Below are positions 56,067 through 64,000 of a stretch of DNA of 64,000 bases, piece after piece (position 1 is the first letter of the stretch; each line of letters opens with the position of its first letter). The notes beneath the pieces are model-generated. The model did not search any database. It saw nothing but the letters and a program-made list of their open reading frames with translations, and had not been told where the DNA came from. The translations under genes were made by a program, and so were the position numbers. The stretch spans positions 372,001-436,000 of the forward strand of contig NZ_CP071633.1 in NCBI RefSeq assembly GCF_017357385.1, in the 5' to 3' direction. Source of the DNA: Rhizobium sp. NZLR1 (GTDB lineage Bacteria; Pseudomonadota; Alphaproteobacteria; Rhizobiales; Rhizobiaceae).

Positions 56067-58189
56067 GGCGGCGTTTTGGACGGATCCTGAGCATTTTGCC
56101 TGTCATGCTCTTTCCCCAGCCCGGCAATCCGGCGCCAGTTGGGACAGAGATAGATGGGCCCGAGCGCCTGCAGGTGCTCGTCAGGGAGGCGACTTGCGCG
56201 GAAGCTTCCGCGACTTTGTCAGCCAAGTTGAAGGGGACTTCTTTAAGCGACGAATTGAGCAGCAGCACCGGGGTGCGGACGATATTTTACGTTTCTCCCG
56301 ATGGCAAAGACACCTGGAGTGGCCTCCTTCCGACCGCAACTCAGCAGGGTGGCGACGGCCCTTTCGCCAGCATTGAAAGAGCCCGTGATGCTGCCCGTGA
56401 GAAGGGCGGCACCAACACCATCGCGCTGGGTAAAGGCGATTACTACCTTACTCAGCCGATCGTCTTTGATGCCCGCGATACGGGCTTGATCCTGACGGCA
56501 AGATGCAATGAAGTGCCGATTTTGCATGGGGGGCCGCGCGTGCGCGACTTCGCGCAGCAAGCCGATGGTCGCTGGACGGCGCCGCTGAAGTTGCCGCCGG
56601 ATGAAGGGGTCGGTGACCTTTTCGTCGATGGGATACGCCAAACCAGAGCTCGATTCCCCAACGCCCCCGCTGATGGCGATCCACGCAAGGGATGGTTGTT
56701 TGCCGCAAAGTGCCAGCCTACCGTCGACGCGTCGGAAGGAAACACGGGCTTTTGTTTCCATGCCGGCGATCTTCCGGCAGTGGGTGATACAAGTGGACTG
56801 GTCGTGGACATCGTTGGGGGGTATCAACCCGGAAGCCAGTGGGGCAATGATACGCTCCCCGTTGTATCCATCGATGACGCCGGCCGGACTGTCCATACGA
56901 AAGGCACAGGCTATTTCTTTACCGCAGAAGGCAGCCGCTATTTCCTTGCCGGAGCCAAGACCTTGCTCGATGCTCCCGGAGAGTGGTGGTACGACCTTGT
57001 CGCGGGCGAGCTTCATTATATCCCTGTCGATCAGTCGTTGCCCAATTCCGTCGTCGTTGCTGGCATCCTGCCGACATTCTTCAAGTTGGATGGGGCCAGC
57101 GGGATGGTTGTATCAGGGTTCGAGTTTAGAGATGGAGCTCCCGAAGGCAGCGGCAAGTTCTATACGGAAACCAGAGGATTTGGCGCCATTCGGATCGAAC
57201 ACGCTGATGGCGTCAAGATTGTCGGCAACAGCATCGAGAATGTCGGCGTCGGGATCCATGTGACGGAAAGCAAGGATGCGTTGATTGCCGCCAATGTGAT
57301 TGCGGATGTGGCTGGCAACGGGATCTACGTCGGCACAAATTATGGCACCTTCGGCAAGTCGAACGGCGCCAGGATCCTTTCAAACCATATCCATGACATC
57401 GGAAAGGTTTACATTGAAACCGCCGGAATATGGTTTCAGGCGGCTGACAATGTCAGGATCGCCGACAATCTGATCGAAAACACGGCGCAGTTCGGAATCG
57501 CCGGCGGTTCGCTGTGGGGTTCCAATGACGCCGTCTATAACGCTGTCATCGAGCACAACGTGATCCATAACGCCAATCAGCAGACGGCAGATGGCGGTGC
57601 CATCAAGATGATGGGCGAGCAGGCCGACCCTCTGAACAGCACCATCCGCTCCAATCTCGTGACCGGCACCGGTCATCTCATGAACAGGGCCGATGGGACG
57701 TTCTGGCCTCCCGGATATGAAAATACCGGTGAATGGCCGTCCCCTATCAGCTGGGCGATCTATACGGATGGGAAGGCGAGCGGGCTGCGCATCGAGGGAA
57801 ATACGCTCTCGGGCAACGTCGCGGCGATCGGTATCAATGGCGGTTGGAGCAACCTGGTGGCGGGAAACGTCATCACGAACGGATCGGGCGCTGCTTTTCG
57901 CGTTGATGACGGTACCGGCAGGGGTTGGCGTCCACCGTGGGCACGCCCCAATCGTATTGAGGAGAACGTTGTATCGGTTGACAGTGACAGCGGCATTGTC
58001 GCGTACGTCAACGCTCCCGATCTTGGGCTTGGATTTGTGCAATTCGCGCGCAACCGCTACAGCGGCAACTTGAACGACAAGAGCTTCCGAATAGATCCGA
58101 GGATCATGCGTTCGGGAGAATTTGGCAGTCTAGGCGATCTTCAGAAGGCTGGGGCGGACACCGGGAGCGTGGCCGCGCCGCCCGAGTAA
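56063..58189 (+). CDS. Secreted right-handed beta-helix protein (polysaccharide lyase/epimerase-like)
   Basis: The protein has 708 residues. The N-terminus looks like a signal or anchor (MRRRFGRILSILPVMLFPQPGNPAP). At about 88 FYVSPDGKDTWSG begins the usual N-cap of beta-helix enzymes. From about 340 onward there are successive short repeats (VKIVGNSIENVGVGIHVTES, VIADVAGNGIYVG, NGARILSNHIHDIG and more) typical of parallel beta-helix coils. Such folds act as lyases, hydrolases, epimerases or depolymerases on polysaccharides. The gene starts inside the polymerase stop (ATGA), so it belongs with polymer synthesis, perhaps to trim or modify the chain in the periplasm. The catalytic residues cannot be named. 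Confidence 0.8.
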   Translation: MRRRFGRILSILPVMLFPQPGNPAPVGTEIDGPERLQVLVREATCAEASATLSAKLKGTSLSDELSSSTGVRTIFYVSPDGKDTWSGLLPTATQQGGDGPFASIERARDAAREKGGTNTIALGKGDYYLTQPIVFDARDTGLILTARCNEVPILHGGPRVRDFAQQADGRWTAPLKLPPDEGVGDLFVDGIRQTRARFPNAPADGDPRKGWLFAAKCQPTVDASEGNTGFCFHAGDLPAVGDTSGLVVDIVGGYQPGSQWGNDTLPVVSIDDAGRTVHTKGTGYFFTAEGSRYFLAGAKTLLDAPGEWWYDLVAGELHYIPVDQSLPNSVVVAGILPTFFKLDGASGMVVSGFEFRDGAPEGSGKFYTETRGFGAIRIEHADGVKIVGNSIENVGVGIHVTESKDALIAANVIADVAGNGIYVGTNYGTFGKSNGARILSNHIHDIGKVYIETAGIWFQAADNVRIADNLIENTAQFGIAGGSLWGSNDAVYNAVIEHNVIHNANQQTADGGAIKMMGEQADPLNSTIRSNLVTGTGHLMNRADGTFWPPGYENTGEWPSPISWAIYTDGKASGLRIEGNTLSGNVAAIGINGGWSNLVAGNVITNGSGAAFRVDDGTGRGWRPPWARPNRIEENVVSVDSDSGIVAYVNAPDLGLGFVQFARNRYSGNLNDKSFRIDPRIMRSGEFGSLGDLQKAGADTGSVAAPPE

Positions 58190-58756
58190 CAAAAGGCGCG
58201 CGCCCCGCGACGAGCGGTGTTCTGCGGCGATAATGTTCGCCGGGATCTGCCGATCCGTCGAATGATCAATCGCGTCAAGGCGAAGGCCTTTTGAGGGTCA
58301 GGCGAAGCCGCAGCCAGATCGCCTCGAAGATCTGCTGGCTCCTGTCAACCAGCGTCGGCATTTGCCGGGCATGTTCGATCCGCACATCAAAGATGATGGC
58401 ATTGCCAGCTCGTACGCGCAGGCTCTTCTCTAGCAAGGCCTTTACCAGACCCTTGAGATGAGATTTCGGTCGAACCTTCAATGTCGCCGGCGAGTTCATT
58501 CCGATTCTGGCGATAGAACACGATCCTCCCCGGCTTTGTTCGCGCGAGCGAATATCTTCTGCAGCTCTTCGGTCATCAAAAAGAGCAACATGGCAAGCCA
58601 TGGGGTACGTAGACTTACTTCGAATATCGTACGCCATCCCGGCGTAAGACGTAAACGTGAAGTCTCTTCTACGTCCAATAGCTGGAGCGGCAAGTATGGA
58701 GGCAATCGACCTGCCGGGATATTCTGATGACAGTTTCAGTCGCGAAAGCGTAGGTC
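58190..58756. other. Gap of 567 bp without a convincing gene
   Basis: Two short overlapping leftward frames are present: 58275-58637, which includes LKVRPKSHLKGLVKALLEKS, and 58496-58705. Both have a protein-like feel but no recognisable motif or good start. They could be one decayed leftward gene with a frameshift near 58500. The rest should hold the promoter of the WecG/TagA gene. Confidence 0.45.
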
Positions 58757-59614
58757 ATGAGAAAACAATCAGTAGGCAGCAGCCCAACTTCAGTTCTTCA
58801 TCCAGGGGGCTCTTTAGGATGGACGAATGTCCTTGGTGTTCGCGTCTCGGCAGTCAATCTCAAAAGCGCGACGGGATTTATTCAAAAAGCGGTCGAAGAC
58901 GGCAGGAAGGAATATGTATGCGTTCGCGACGCACACGGCATCGTCCGATGTCAGGATGATCCCGAGCTCCGGTCGATCCATAACCGGGCGTTCCTCGTAA
59001 CCCCCGACGGCATGCCGCTTGTTTGGGCGCTGAGACATGCTGGTCATGCCGAAAGCGACAGGGTCTATGGACCAGATCTCATGCTATCCGTTTTCGATGC
59101 CGGCAGCGCCAAGGGCTTGCGCCATTTCCTTTATGGCGCAACGGCCGAAACGCTCGAACAACTGCAGGCGCGCCTTCTCGCAAAATATCCGCAAGCGCGG
59201 ATCGTCGGCTCCTATGCACCGCCTTTTCGCAAACTGTCGACGCGGGAGGAAACGGATATTGCTGACCGGCTCAACCGGTCGGGCGCCGATATCATCTGGG
59301 TCGGGCTGAGCAGTCCCAAACAGGAACTCTGGATGGCGCGCATGCGCGATCGTCTGGAAGCATCGATGCTCATCGGTGTCGGAGCTGCGTTCGATTTCCA
59401 CGCCGGCCTCAAGCGGCAGGCTCCGAGGTTCATTCAAAGAAGCGGCTTCGAATGGGCGTTTCGTCTTATGTGCGAGCCGCGGCGGCTGTGGCGGCGCTAT
59501 GCGCTCGTCGTGCCGACCTTCATCTCACTGTCAGCATTCCAGAGACTGGGACTTCGGAAGTTTCCGATCGAAGACGCCATTTCTGAATCGGGCGCGTCGG
59601 GACAAATGCAGTAG
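58757..59614 (+). CDS. WecG/TagA/CpsF-family glycosyltransferase (GT26)
   Basis: The 285-residue enzyme has the family core. VRDAHGIVRCQDDPELRSIHNRAFLVTPDGMPLVWALRHAG corresponds to the TxNxxxxxxxxxDGxG region. RVYGPDLMLSVFDAGSAKGLRHFLYGATAETLEQL, GADIIWVGLSSPKQELWM and GVGAAFDFHAGLKRQAPRFIQRSGFEWAFRLMCEPRRLWRRY follow, with the C-terminal basic stretch that docks to the membrane. It adds the second sugar (for example ManNAcA or GlcA type) to a polyprenyl-linked primer. It directly precedes the initiating transferase gene. Confidence 0.92.
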   Translation: MRKQSVGSSPTSVLHPGGSLGWTNVLGVRVSAVNLKSATGFIQKAVEDGRKEYVCVRDAHGIVRCQDDPELRSIHNRAFLVTPDGMPLVWALRHAGHAESDRVYGPDLMLSVFDAGSAKGLRHFLYGATAETLEQLQARLLAKYPQARIVGSYAPPFRKLSTREETDIADRLNRSGADIIWVGLSSPKQELWMARMRDRLEASMLIGVGAAFDFHAGLKRQAPRFIQRSGFEWAFRLMCEPRRLWRRYALVVPTFISLSAFQRLGLRKFPIEDAISESGASGQMQ

Positions 59615-59629
59615 AGGGGTAAAAGCGTC

Positions 59630-61123
59630 ATGTCCATATTTGTGCCGTCAGCTATGACACCGGGTCCGTCGAAGGCATCCACACCAAATGACATGACATC
59701 GCGGGCGATTCCGGCAGGGTCCGTGCCGCCCATAGCAGCCAGGACTGCCGATGCCTTTGCGCCGGCTGGACTGAATATGCCCGTCGCACTAGGGCGCCAG
59801 CTTCCTCGGCTTGCAACGTCGTCCTTCCTGGTCGCCGGCGACATTGCCAGCTATCTGACTGCCTATTTCGTTCTCCTGTTCTTTCTTCCCAGTGGTTCGG
59901 AGGGCACGCTCGTGGAGCGCGCGTTCACGATCGCCGCACTGGCTGCGATTGTTCTTTACGCATCGGCCGGCCTCTATCCTGGATATCGGCTGCATGACCA
60001 CGAACATCTGCGGCGGCGCACTATGGCTGCCGTCAAGGTGGCTGTCCTGGCGGCATTCGCAGCGATTGTCCTGCCGGAGGGGGAACGACTGCTGCTTGCC
60101 ATTATTGTGTTCCTCGGTCTCGGGCTGATTGTTCAGCCATTTGTGCATTGGCTTGCACGTGGCCTGTGCTGGAGACTTGGAATTTGGGGGGAGCGCGCGG
60201 TTGTCATAGGGGGGCGCAACCTTGCTCCCGCGCTCGTGGCACATTTCAACGACCACTGGCAGTATGGCATCAGGCCGGAGCCCTCTTCCTCCGATACTTT
60301 GGAGGCATTGCCGGGTGGCGGGCCATCCATTGCGGTAATTGCCGGCGACACAGGCTCGCTTGTGTCCGACTTGCCGGCGATGCGTCGGAAGTTCGCCGAA
60401 ATCATTTTGCTGTCCGACACGCCGAGCCTTAAGGTAAGTGGATTGCGACCTGCGGATATCGGCGGAGAGATCGGTATTCGCCTCACCACCGGTGGGAGTT
60501 CGATCAACTCGGATCCGGTTCGCCGGATCCTCGATCTCGCAATCGCCGTCCCTGCAACGATCGTGGTCGCGCCATTCATCGCGATGGCAGCGGCCGCAAT
60601 CTATGCCATCGATCCCGGCCCGGTCTTCTTTCGGCATGCCAGGGAAGGACGGTCCGGCAGGCCGGTGCACGTCCTGAAACTGAGGACGATGTACCAAGAC
60701 GCGGAAAAGCGCCTCGAAGCACTATTCCGAGACAACCCTGCCATGCGCGCCGAGTGGTTGAGCCACTTCAAGCTCAAGGACGATCCGCGCGTCCTTCCGA
60801 TTATAGGACATATGCTGCGCTCATCGAGCATCGACGAGCTCCCGCAATTGGCAAACATCATTGCGGGCGAGATGGCCTTTGTGGGACCACGCCCGTTCCC
60901 GGAGTATCACCTTTCGGCGATGGACGGCGAATTTCGGGACAAGCGCCGTTCCGTCACGCCGGGGCTCACGGGCCTTTGGCAAATTTCTGAACGAAGCGAT
61001 GCGGACATCGAGCTGCAGCAGCAACTCGACGAGTTCTACATCGACAACCGGTCCCTGTGGTTCGACTGCCAAATTCTTCTCGGCACAATCCCCGCGGTCT
61101 TCAAGCGCAGGGGAGCCTGCTGA
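59630..61123 (+). CDS. Polyprenyl-phosphate sugar-1-phosphate transferase (WbaP/ExoY/CpsE type)
   Basis: The 497-residue enzyme starts polysaccharide synthesis by loading a hexose-1-phosphate on undecaprenyl phosphate. It has a hydrophilic N-tail, four transmembrane helices (about 65-190) and a cytoplasmic CoA-binding-like middle. The catalytic C-terminal domain (about 290-497) follows a fifth membrane segment. Hallmarks are GPVFFRHAREGRSGRPVHVLKLRTMYQDAEKRLE and the end MLRSSSIDELPQLANIIAGEMAFVGPRPFPEYHL, then VTPGLTGLWQISERSD. AGAGGGG is upstream of the ATG. The gene begins 15 bp after the GT26 stop, so the two are one unit. Confidence 0.93.
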   Translation: MSIFVPSAMTPGPSKASTPNDMTSRAIPAGSVPPIAARTADAFAPAGLNMPVALGRQLPRLATSSFLVAGDIASYLTAYFVLLFFLPSGSEGTLVERAFTIAALAAIVLYASAGLYPGYRLHDHEHLRRRTMAAVKVAVLAAFAAIVLPEGERLLLAIIVFLGLGLIVQPFVHWLARGLCWRLGIWGERAVVIGGRNLAPALVAHFNDHWQYGIRPEPSSSDTLEALPGGGPSIAVIAGDTGSLVSDLPAMRRKFAEIILLSDTPSLKVSGLRPADIGGEIGIRLTTGGSSINSDPVRRILDLAIAVPATIVVAPFIAMAAAAIYAIDPGPVFFRHAREGRSGRPVHVLKLRTMYQDAEKRLEALFRDNPAMRAEWLSHFKLKDDPRVLPIIGHMLRSSSIDELPQLANIIAGEMAFVGPRPFPEYHLSAMDGEFRDKRRSVTPGLTGLWQISERSDADIELQQQLDEFYIDNRSLWFDCQILLGTIPAVFKRRGAC

Positions 61124-61162
61124 CCACTTCCACGAGGCAACCATCAACAACGGAGCACACCA

Positions 61163-62215
61163 ATGCACGGACACAAGAGAATTATGGTTACCGGCGGCAC
61201 CGGGTTTCTGGGATCATTCCTGTGCGAAAGGCTTTTGCGAGAGGGCAATGACGTCCTCTGCGTGGACAATTACTACACCGGTTCGCGCGACAACGTGCTG
61301 CACCTTCTCGACGACCCGCGCTTTGAGATTCTTCGCCACGACATTACCTTCCCGCTGTATGTGGAGGTCGACGAGATCTACAACCTCGCCTGCCCGGCAT
61401 CTCCGGTCCACTATCAGCACGACCCCGTGCAAACGGTGAAGACCAATGTGCACGGGGCCATCAACATGCTCGGCTTGGCAAAACGCACCAAGGCGAAGAT
61501 CTTCCAGGCCTCCACCAGCGAAGTTTATGGCGATCCGGCCGTGCACCCTCAACCCGAGGAGTATCGAGGCAGCGTCAATCCGATAGGCCCGCGGGCATGT
61601 TATGACGAAGGCAAGCGGTGTGCCGAAACATTATTCTTCGACTATCATCGCCAATACGGTGTGGAAATCCGCGTGGCGCGGATCTTCAATACTTATGGGC
61701 CGCGTATGCAGACCAACGACGGCCGCGTCGTCTCCAATTTCATCGTTCAGGCGCTTCAAAACGAGCCGATCACCATCTTCGGCAAGGGCACGCAGACGCG
61801 CTCCTTCTGCTATGTAGACGATCTGATCGAGGGCTTCATCCGCCTGATGGGTACGCCGGCCGGCGTCACGGGTCCGATCAATCTCGGCAACCCAGGAGAA
61901 TTCCAGGTCCGGGAACTGGCCGAAATGGTCATCGAGATGACCGGATCGAAATCAAGCATCGTTTACAATCCTCTGCCGATTGACGATCCCACACAGCGCA
62001 AGCCCGACATCAGCCGGGCAAAGCAGGACCTGGGCTGGCAGCCGACGGTGAACCTGCGTGAGGGGCTCGAGAAAACGATCGCGTATTTCGAGTGGAAGCT
62101 TTCTGGCGGAGCCAAGAGCGTGCCTGGCGTCCGGTCCTCGCGAACGGCTTACACCTATCTGCCTACTCCGGCCGTCGGCCTTCCTGTTGCGCAAGCTGCG
62201 CCCCTGGGAACGTGA
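61163..62215 (+). CDS. UDP-glucuronate decarboxylase (UDP-xylose synthase)
   Basis: The 350-residue SDR enzyme converts UDP-glucuronate to UDP-xylose with bound NAD. Signatures are [18 protein letters not shown] at about 8-25, [31 protein letters not shown] (diagnostic for UXS), [10 protein letters not shown] and the catalytic YDEGKRCAE with Tyr near 147. [21 protein letters not shown] closes the core. The C-terminal ~35 residues are extra. GGAGCACACCA precedes the ATG. It would supply xylose donor to the locus. Plant UDP-apiose synthase is a relative, but the UXS-type motif makes xylose the better call. Confidence 0.9.
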   Translation: MHGHKRIMVTGGTGFLGSFLCERLLREGNDVLCVDNYYTGSRDNVLHLLDDPRFEILRHDITFPLYVEVDEIYNLACPASPVHYQHDPVQTVKTNVHGAINMLGLAKRTKAKIFQASTSEVYGDPAVHPQPEEYRGSVNPIGPRACYDEGKRCAETLFFDYHRQYGVEIRVARIFNTYGPRMQTNDGRVVSNFIVQALQNEPITIFGKGTQTRSFCYVDDLIEGFIRLMGTPAGVTGPINLGNPGEFQVRELAEMVIEMTGSKSSIVYNPLPIDDPTQRKPDISRAKQDLGWQPTVNLREGLEKTIAYFEWKLSGGAKSVPGVRSSRTAYTYLPTPAVGLPVAQAAPLGT

Positions 62216-62239
62216 ACAGAAACGGCAAGCGAAAATCAA

Positions 62240-62266
62240 GGCTCGGTTTCTTCAATAGACCGAGCC
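62240..62266. terminator. Hairpin after the UDP-xylose synthase gene
   Basis: GGCTCGGT (62240-62247) pairs with ACCGAGCC (62259-62266) around an 11-base loop, 25 bases past the stop. No T-run follows, so it may only attenuate transcription into the next glycosyltransferase. Confidence 0.4.
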
Positions 62267-62344
62267 CCAAATCGCGGTTTGCAAAATGAGCGGCAACCGT
62301 CGGACGTGCAAATCGCTGCAAAAACAACAATGAGGAAATGAGGC

Positions 62345-63154
62345 ATGCGCGTTGCCGTTGTTACGCCATACTACAAGGAGCCTAACGAGCTCCTTGAGCA
62401 ATGCCGGGCGAGCGTTCTCGACCAAACCGTTGCATGCGACCATGTTTTTGTTGCCGACGGGTTTCCGAACGCTATCGTCGGTGGCTGGCGCGCAAAACAT
62501 TTCATTCTGCCGAATGCTCACGGCGACGCCGGCAACATGGCTCGCGTGATCGGCAGCCTCAGCGCCTTTGCCCAGGGCTATGACGCGGTGGCGTTTCTCG
62601 ATGCGGACAACTGGTACAGATCCGACCACATCCAGCGCTTGCTTGAGCTTCACCGCCGTACCGGTGCTGCGGTTTGCACATCGAGACGTTCGATGCACCG
62701 TGCGGACGGCACCTACATGTTCGACGACTCAAAGAGCGACGGTCGCACGCACGTGGATACGAACTGCTTATTTCTCACGCGACCGTCCCTGCCGATCATT
62801 GCGCGCTGGGCTCACATGCCGAGGGAACTCTATCCAGTCGGAGATTCCGTCTATTGGAGCTCGATCCGAAGCTCTCGGCTGTCGCTCTCTCATGAACCGA
62901 CCGCGACGGTATGCTACCGGACGACTTGGGAAGCCGACTACAAGCGAATGGGAGAACCTGTTCCTGCAGGCAGCAAGACCCTCGCGTTCACCGACCAGCC
63001 ATATCACTGGTTCAAGTCTCTCCCGGCTCGGGACCGCTGGCGCATCTGGCAGGATTTCGGCTTTCCCCTCAGGCGCCGCACGGTGGCAAAGCTGGTCGGC
63101 CAATATGCGCTGTCAAGGCTTTCCCCCACCTCTTATCTCGGCGCCAAAATATGA
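62345..63154 (+). CDS. Glycosyltransferase family 2
   Basis: The 269-residue GT-A enzyme begins MRVAVVTPYYKEPNELLEQC. It has the DAVAFLDADNWYRSDHIQ motif with the metal-binding DxD and an acceptor region CLFLTRPSLPIIARW. It has no transmembrane segment and is probably peripheral. GAGGAAATGAGGC lies just before the ATG. It probably adds one sugar of the repeat; which one is unknown. Confidence 0.88.
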   Translation: MRVAVVTPYYKEPNELLEQCRASVLDQTVACDHVFVADGFPNAIVGGWRAKHFILPNAHGDAGNMARVIGSLSAFAQGYDAVAFLDADNWYRSDHIQRLLELHRRTGAAVCTSRRSMHRADGTYMFDDSKSDGRTHVDTNCLFLTRPSLPIIARWAHMPRELYPVGDSVYWSSIRSSRLSLSHEPTATVCYRTTWEADYKRMGEPVPAGSKTLAFTDQPYHWFKSLPARDRWRIWQDFGFPLRRRTVAKLVGQYALSRLSPTSYLGAKI

Positions 63155-63276
63155 ACACCCAAAGTCTTGCCGAGCCGGCTATATCCCGTCTTCTTGCCCG
63201 GTCCGCCTTGTTGGCAACTGTCTGGCCTCGCGTGAAATCAGCCAGGCGAAAACATTCTCAACGCATGCGAGAATAA
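63151..63276 (+). CDS. Possible small 41-residue ORF coupled to the GT2 gene
   Basis: ATG 63151 overlaps the GT2 stop as ATGA and opens a 41-codon frame (MNTQSLAEPAISRLLARSAL and on) ending in TAA at 63276. The tail is basic. The overlap is suggestive, but there is no recognisable domain and the frame is short, so it may be chance. Confidence 0.25.
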   Translation: MNTQSLAEPAISRLLARSALLATVWPRVKSARRKHSQRMRE

Positions 63277-63368
63277 TCGGAAAACAAATTACGCATAACA
63301 AAGAAACGATGCCGCGTCCGAAAGATTTGTCAAACCAGGAGTGACGCAGTGCTTACGGAGGAAGAAGT

Positions 63369-64000
63369 TTGCAACGTGTTGATGTCGTAGTCCCCTGCTA
63401 TAATTATTCCCATTTCTTGCAGGAATGCGTTGAAAGCGTCCTTTCGCAGGCGGGCGTCGATGTGCGCGTGCTCATTATAGATGACTGCTCGCCAGACAAT
63501 ACGCCGGAAGTCGGGATGGCCCTGGCATCCCGCGACACGCGGGTCACTTATCGGCGGCACACTGCAAACATGCGGCACATCGCTACCTACAATGAAGGGA
63601 TCGATTGGGCAGGCGGTGACTTATTCCTGCTTCTTTCTGCGGATGATTATCTTCTGCCGGGCGCGCTGGACCGCTCGGCGGAGCTGATGCGCAAGTATCC
63701 GGATGTGGGGTTGGTGTTCGGGAACGCGCTCATAGCTGAGCCAGATGGTACTACGAGCAAGCGCGCGGATCCTCTCGGCGACAATAACGTGCACCCCATG
63801 CAGGTCTTGTCCGGTCGGCAATTCATGCGGTTGAGTGGAGCGCGCAATCTCGTTCCAACGCCGACAGCTGTTGTGAGGACGGCGCTGCAAAAGCAGGTCG
63901 GCGGCTATCGCAAGGAACTGCCGCATGCCGGCGATATGGAAATGTGGCTGCGACTCGCATCACATGCCGGCGTTGGCTACATCAATGACGACCAAGCAGT
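63369..64000 (+). CDS. Glycosyltransferase family 2, 3' end outside window
   Basis: The frame beginning at TTG 63369 encodes QRVDVVVPCYNYSHFLQECV, then VLIIDDCSPDNTPEV and DLFLLLSADDYLLPGALDR with the DD motif. These are clear GT2 features, and the frame remains open to the window end (about 210 residues seen). The start is TTG: GGAGG (63357-63361) lies seven bases upstream, and the neighbouring ATG is out of frame. It is 92 bp after the small ORF. It would be the fifth clear nucleotide-sugar transferase of the locus, apart from the GT26 and initiating enzymes. Confidence 0.85.
   Translation, partial: MQRVDVVVPCYNYSHFLQECVESVLSQAGVDVRVLIIDDCSPDNTPEVGMALASRDTRVTYRRHTANMRHIATYNEGIDWAGGDLFLLLSADDYLLPGALDRSAELMRKYPDVGLVFGNALIAEPDGTTSKRADPLGDNNVHPMQVLSGRQFMRLSGARNLVPTPTAVVRTALQKQVGGYRKELPHAGDMEMWLRLASHAGVGYINDDQA

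Overview
The window looks like part of a large repABC plasmid (megaplasmid or chromid class) of a Rhizobium in the R. etli / R. leguminosarum group. This rests on three things. A complete repA-repB-repC cassette with an antisense RNA gene lies at about 32.8-36.5 kb on the minus strand. katG-oxyR and panC-panB lie nearby; from memory, these housekeeping genes are carried on plasmid p42f of R. etli and on its R. leguminosarum counterpart. Two inverted copies of a RIME-type rhizobial mosaic element are also present. The species assignment is inference; no database search was run.

Layout. 0-8.1 kb (+): end of a lactonase-like gene, DhaK/DhaL-type kinase subunits, and a CUT1 sugar ABC importer with a cytoplasmic DUF5060/DUF4038-type glycosidase, in one tight unit that looks built for a plant glycoside. 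8.2-10 kb: a GNAT acetyltransferase and a PCMT-like methyltransferase. 10-12.7 kb: a gene-free island with about 218-224 bp tandem repeats and three copies of a 16-bp palindrome that fits the repABC parS consensus. 12.7-17.3 kb: a YihY/BrkB membrane protein, a Cys/Met-metabolism PLP enzyme, a cupin, an NmrA-like reductase and an AhpD-like peroxidase. 17.4-21.6 kb: thiolase, AMP-ligase and thioesterase, with a divergent MDR reductase. 21.6-24 kb: a broken kinase/receiver fusion, a secreted DUF4440-like protein and a VapBC toxin-antitoxin pair.

24-29 kb: katG/oxyR (divergent) and panC-panB. 29.3-32.8 kb: a ProQ/FinO-family protein, a dihaem cytochrome c peroxidase and a methyl-accepting chemotaxis protein. 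32.8-36.5 kb: repC, ctRNA, repB, repA. 36.8-45.9 kb: a second CUT1 ABC importer with a sugar isomerase, a Gfo/Idh/MocA dehydrogenase and two ROK regulators. One of these regulators is bracketed by the inverted RIME copies.

46.3-64 kb: a surface polysaccharide locus. The leftward arm holds gmd-fcl (GDP-fucose), a Wzc/BY-kinase-type chain-length protein, three glycosyltransferases and a small membrane ORF. The rightward arm holds a Wzy-like polymerase, a secreted beta-helix protein, a WecG/TagA transferase, a WbaP/ExoY-type initiating transferase, a UDP-glucuronate decarboxylase (UDP-xylose) and two GT2 enzymes, the last cut by the window edge. Together they could make and export a fucose- and xylose-containing polysaccharide by the Wzx/Wzy route; no Wzx flippase is visible in the window.
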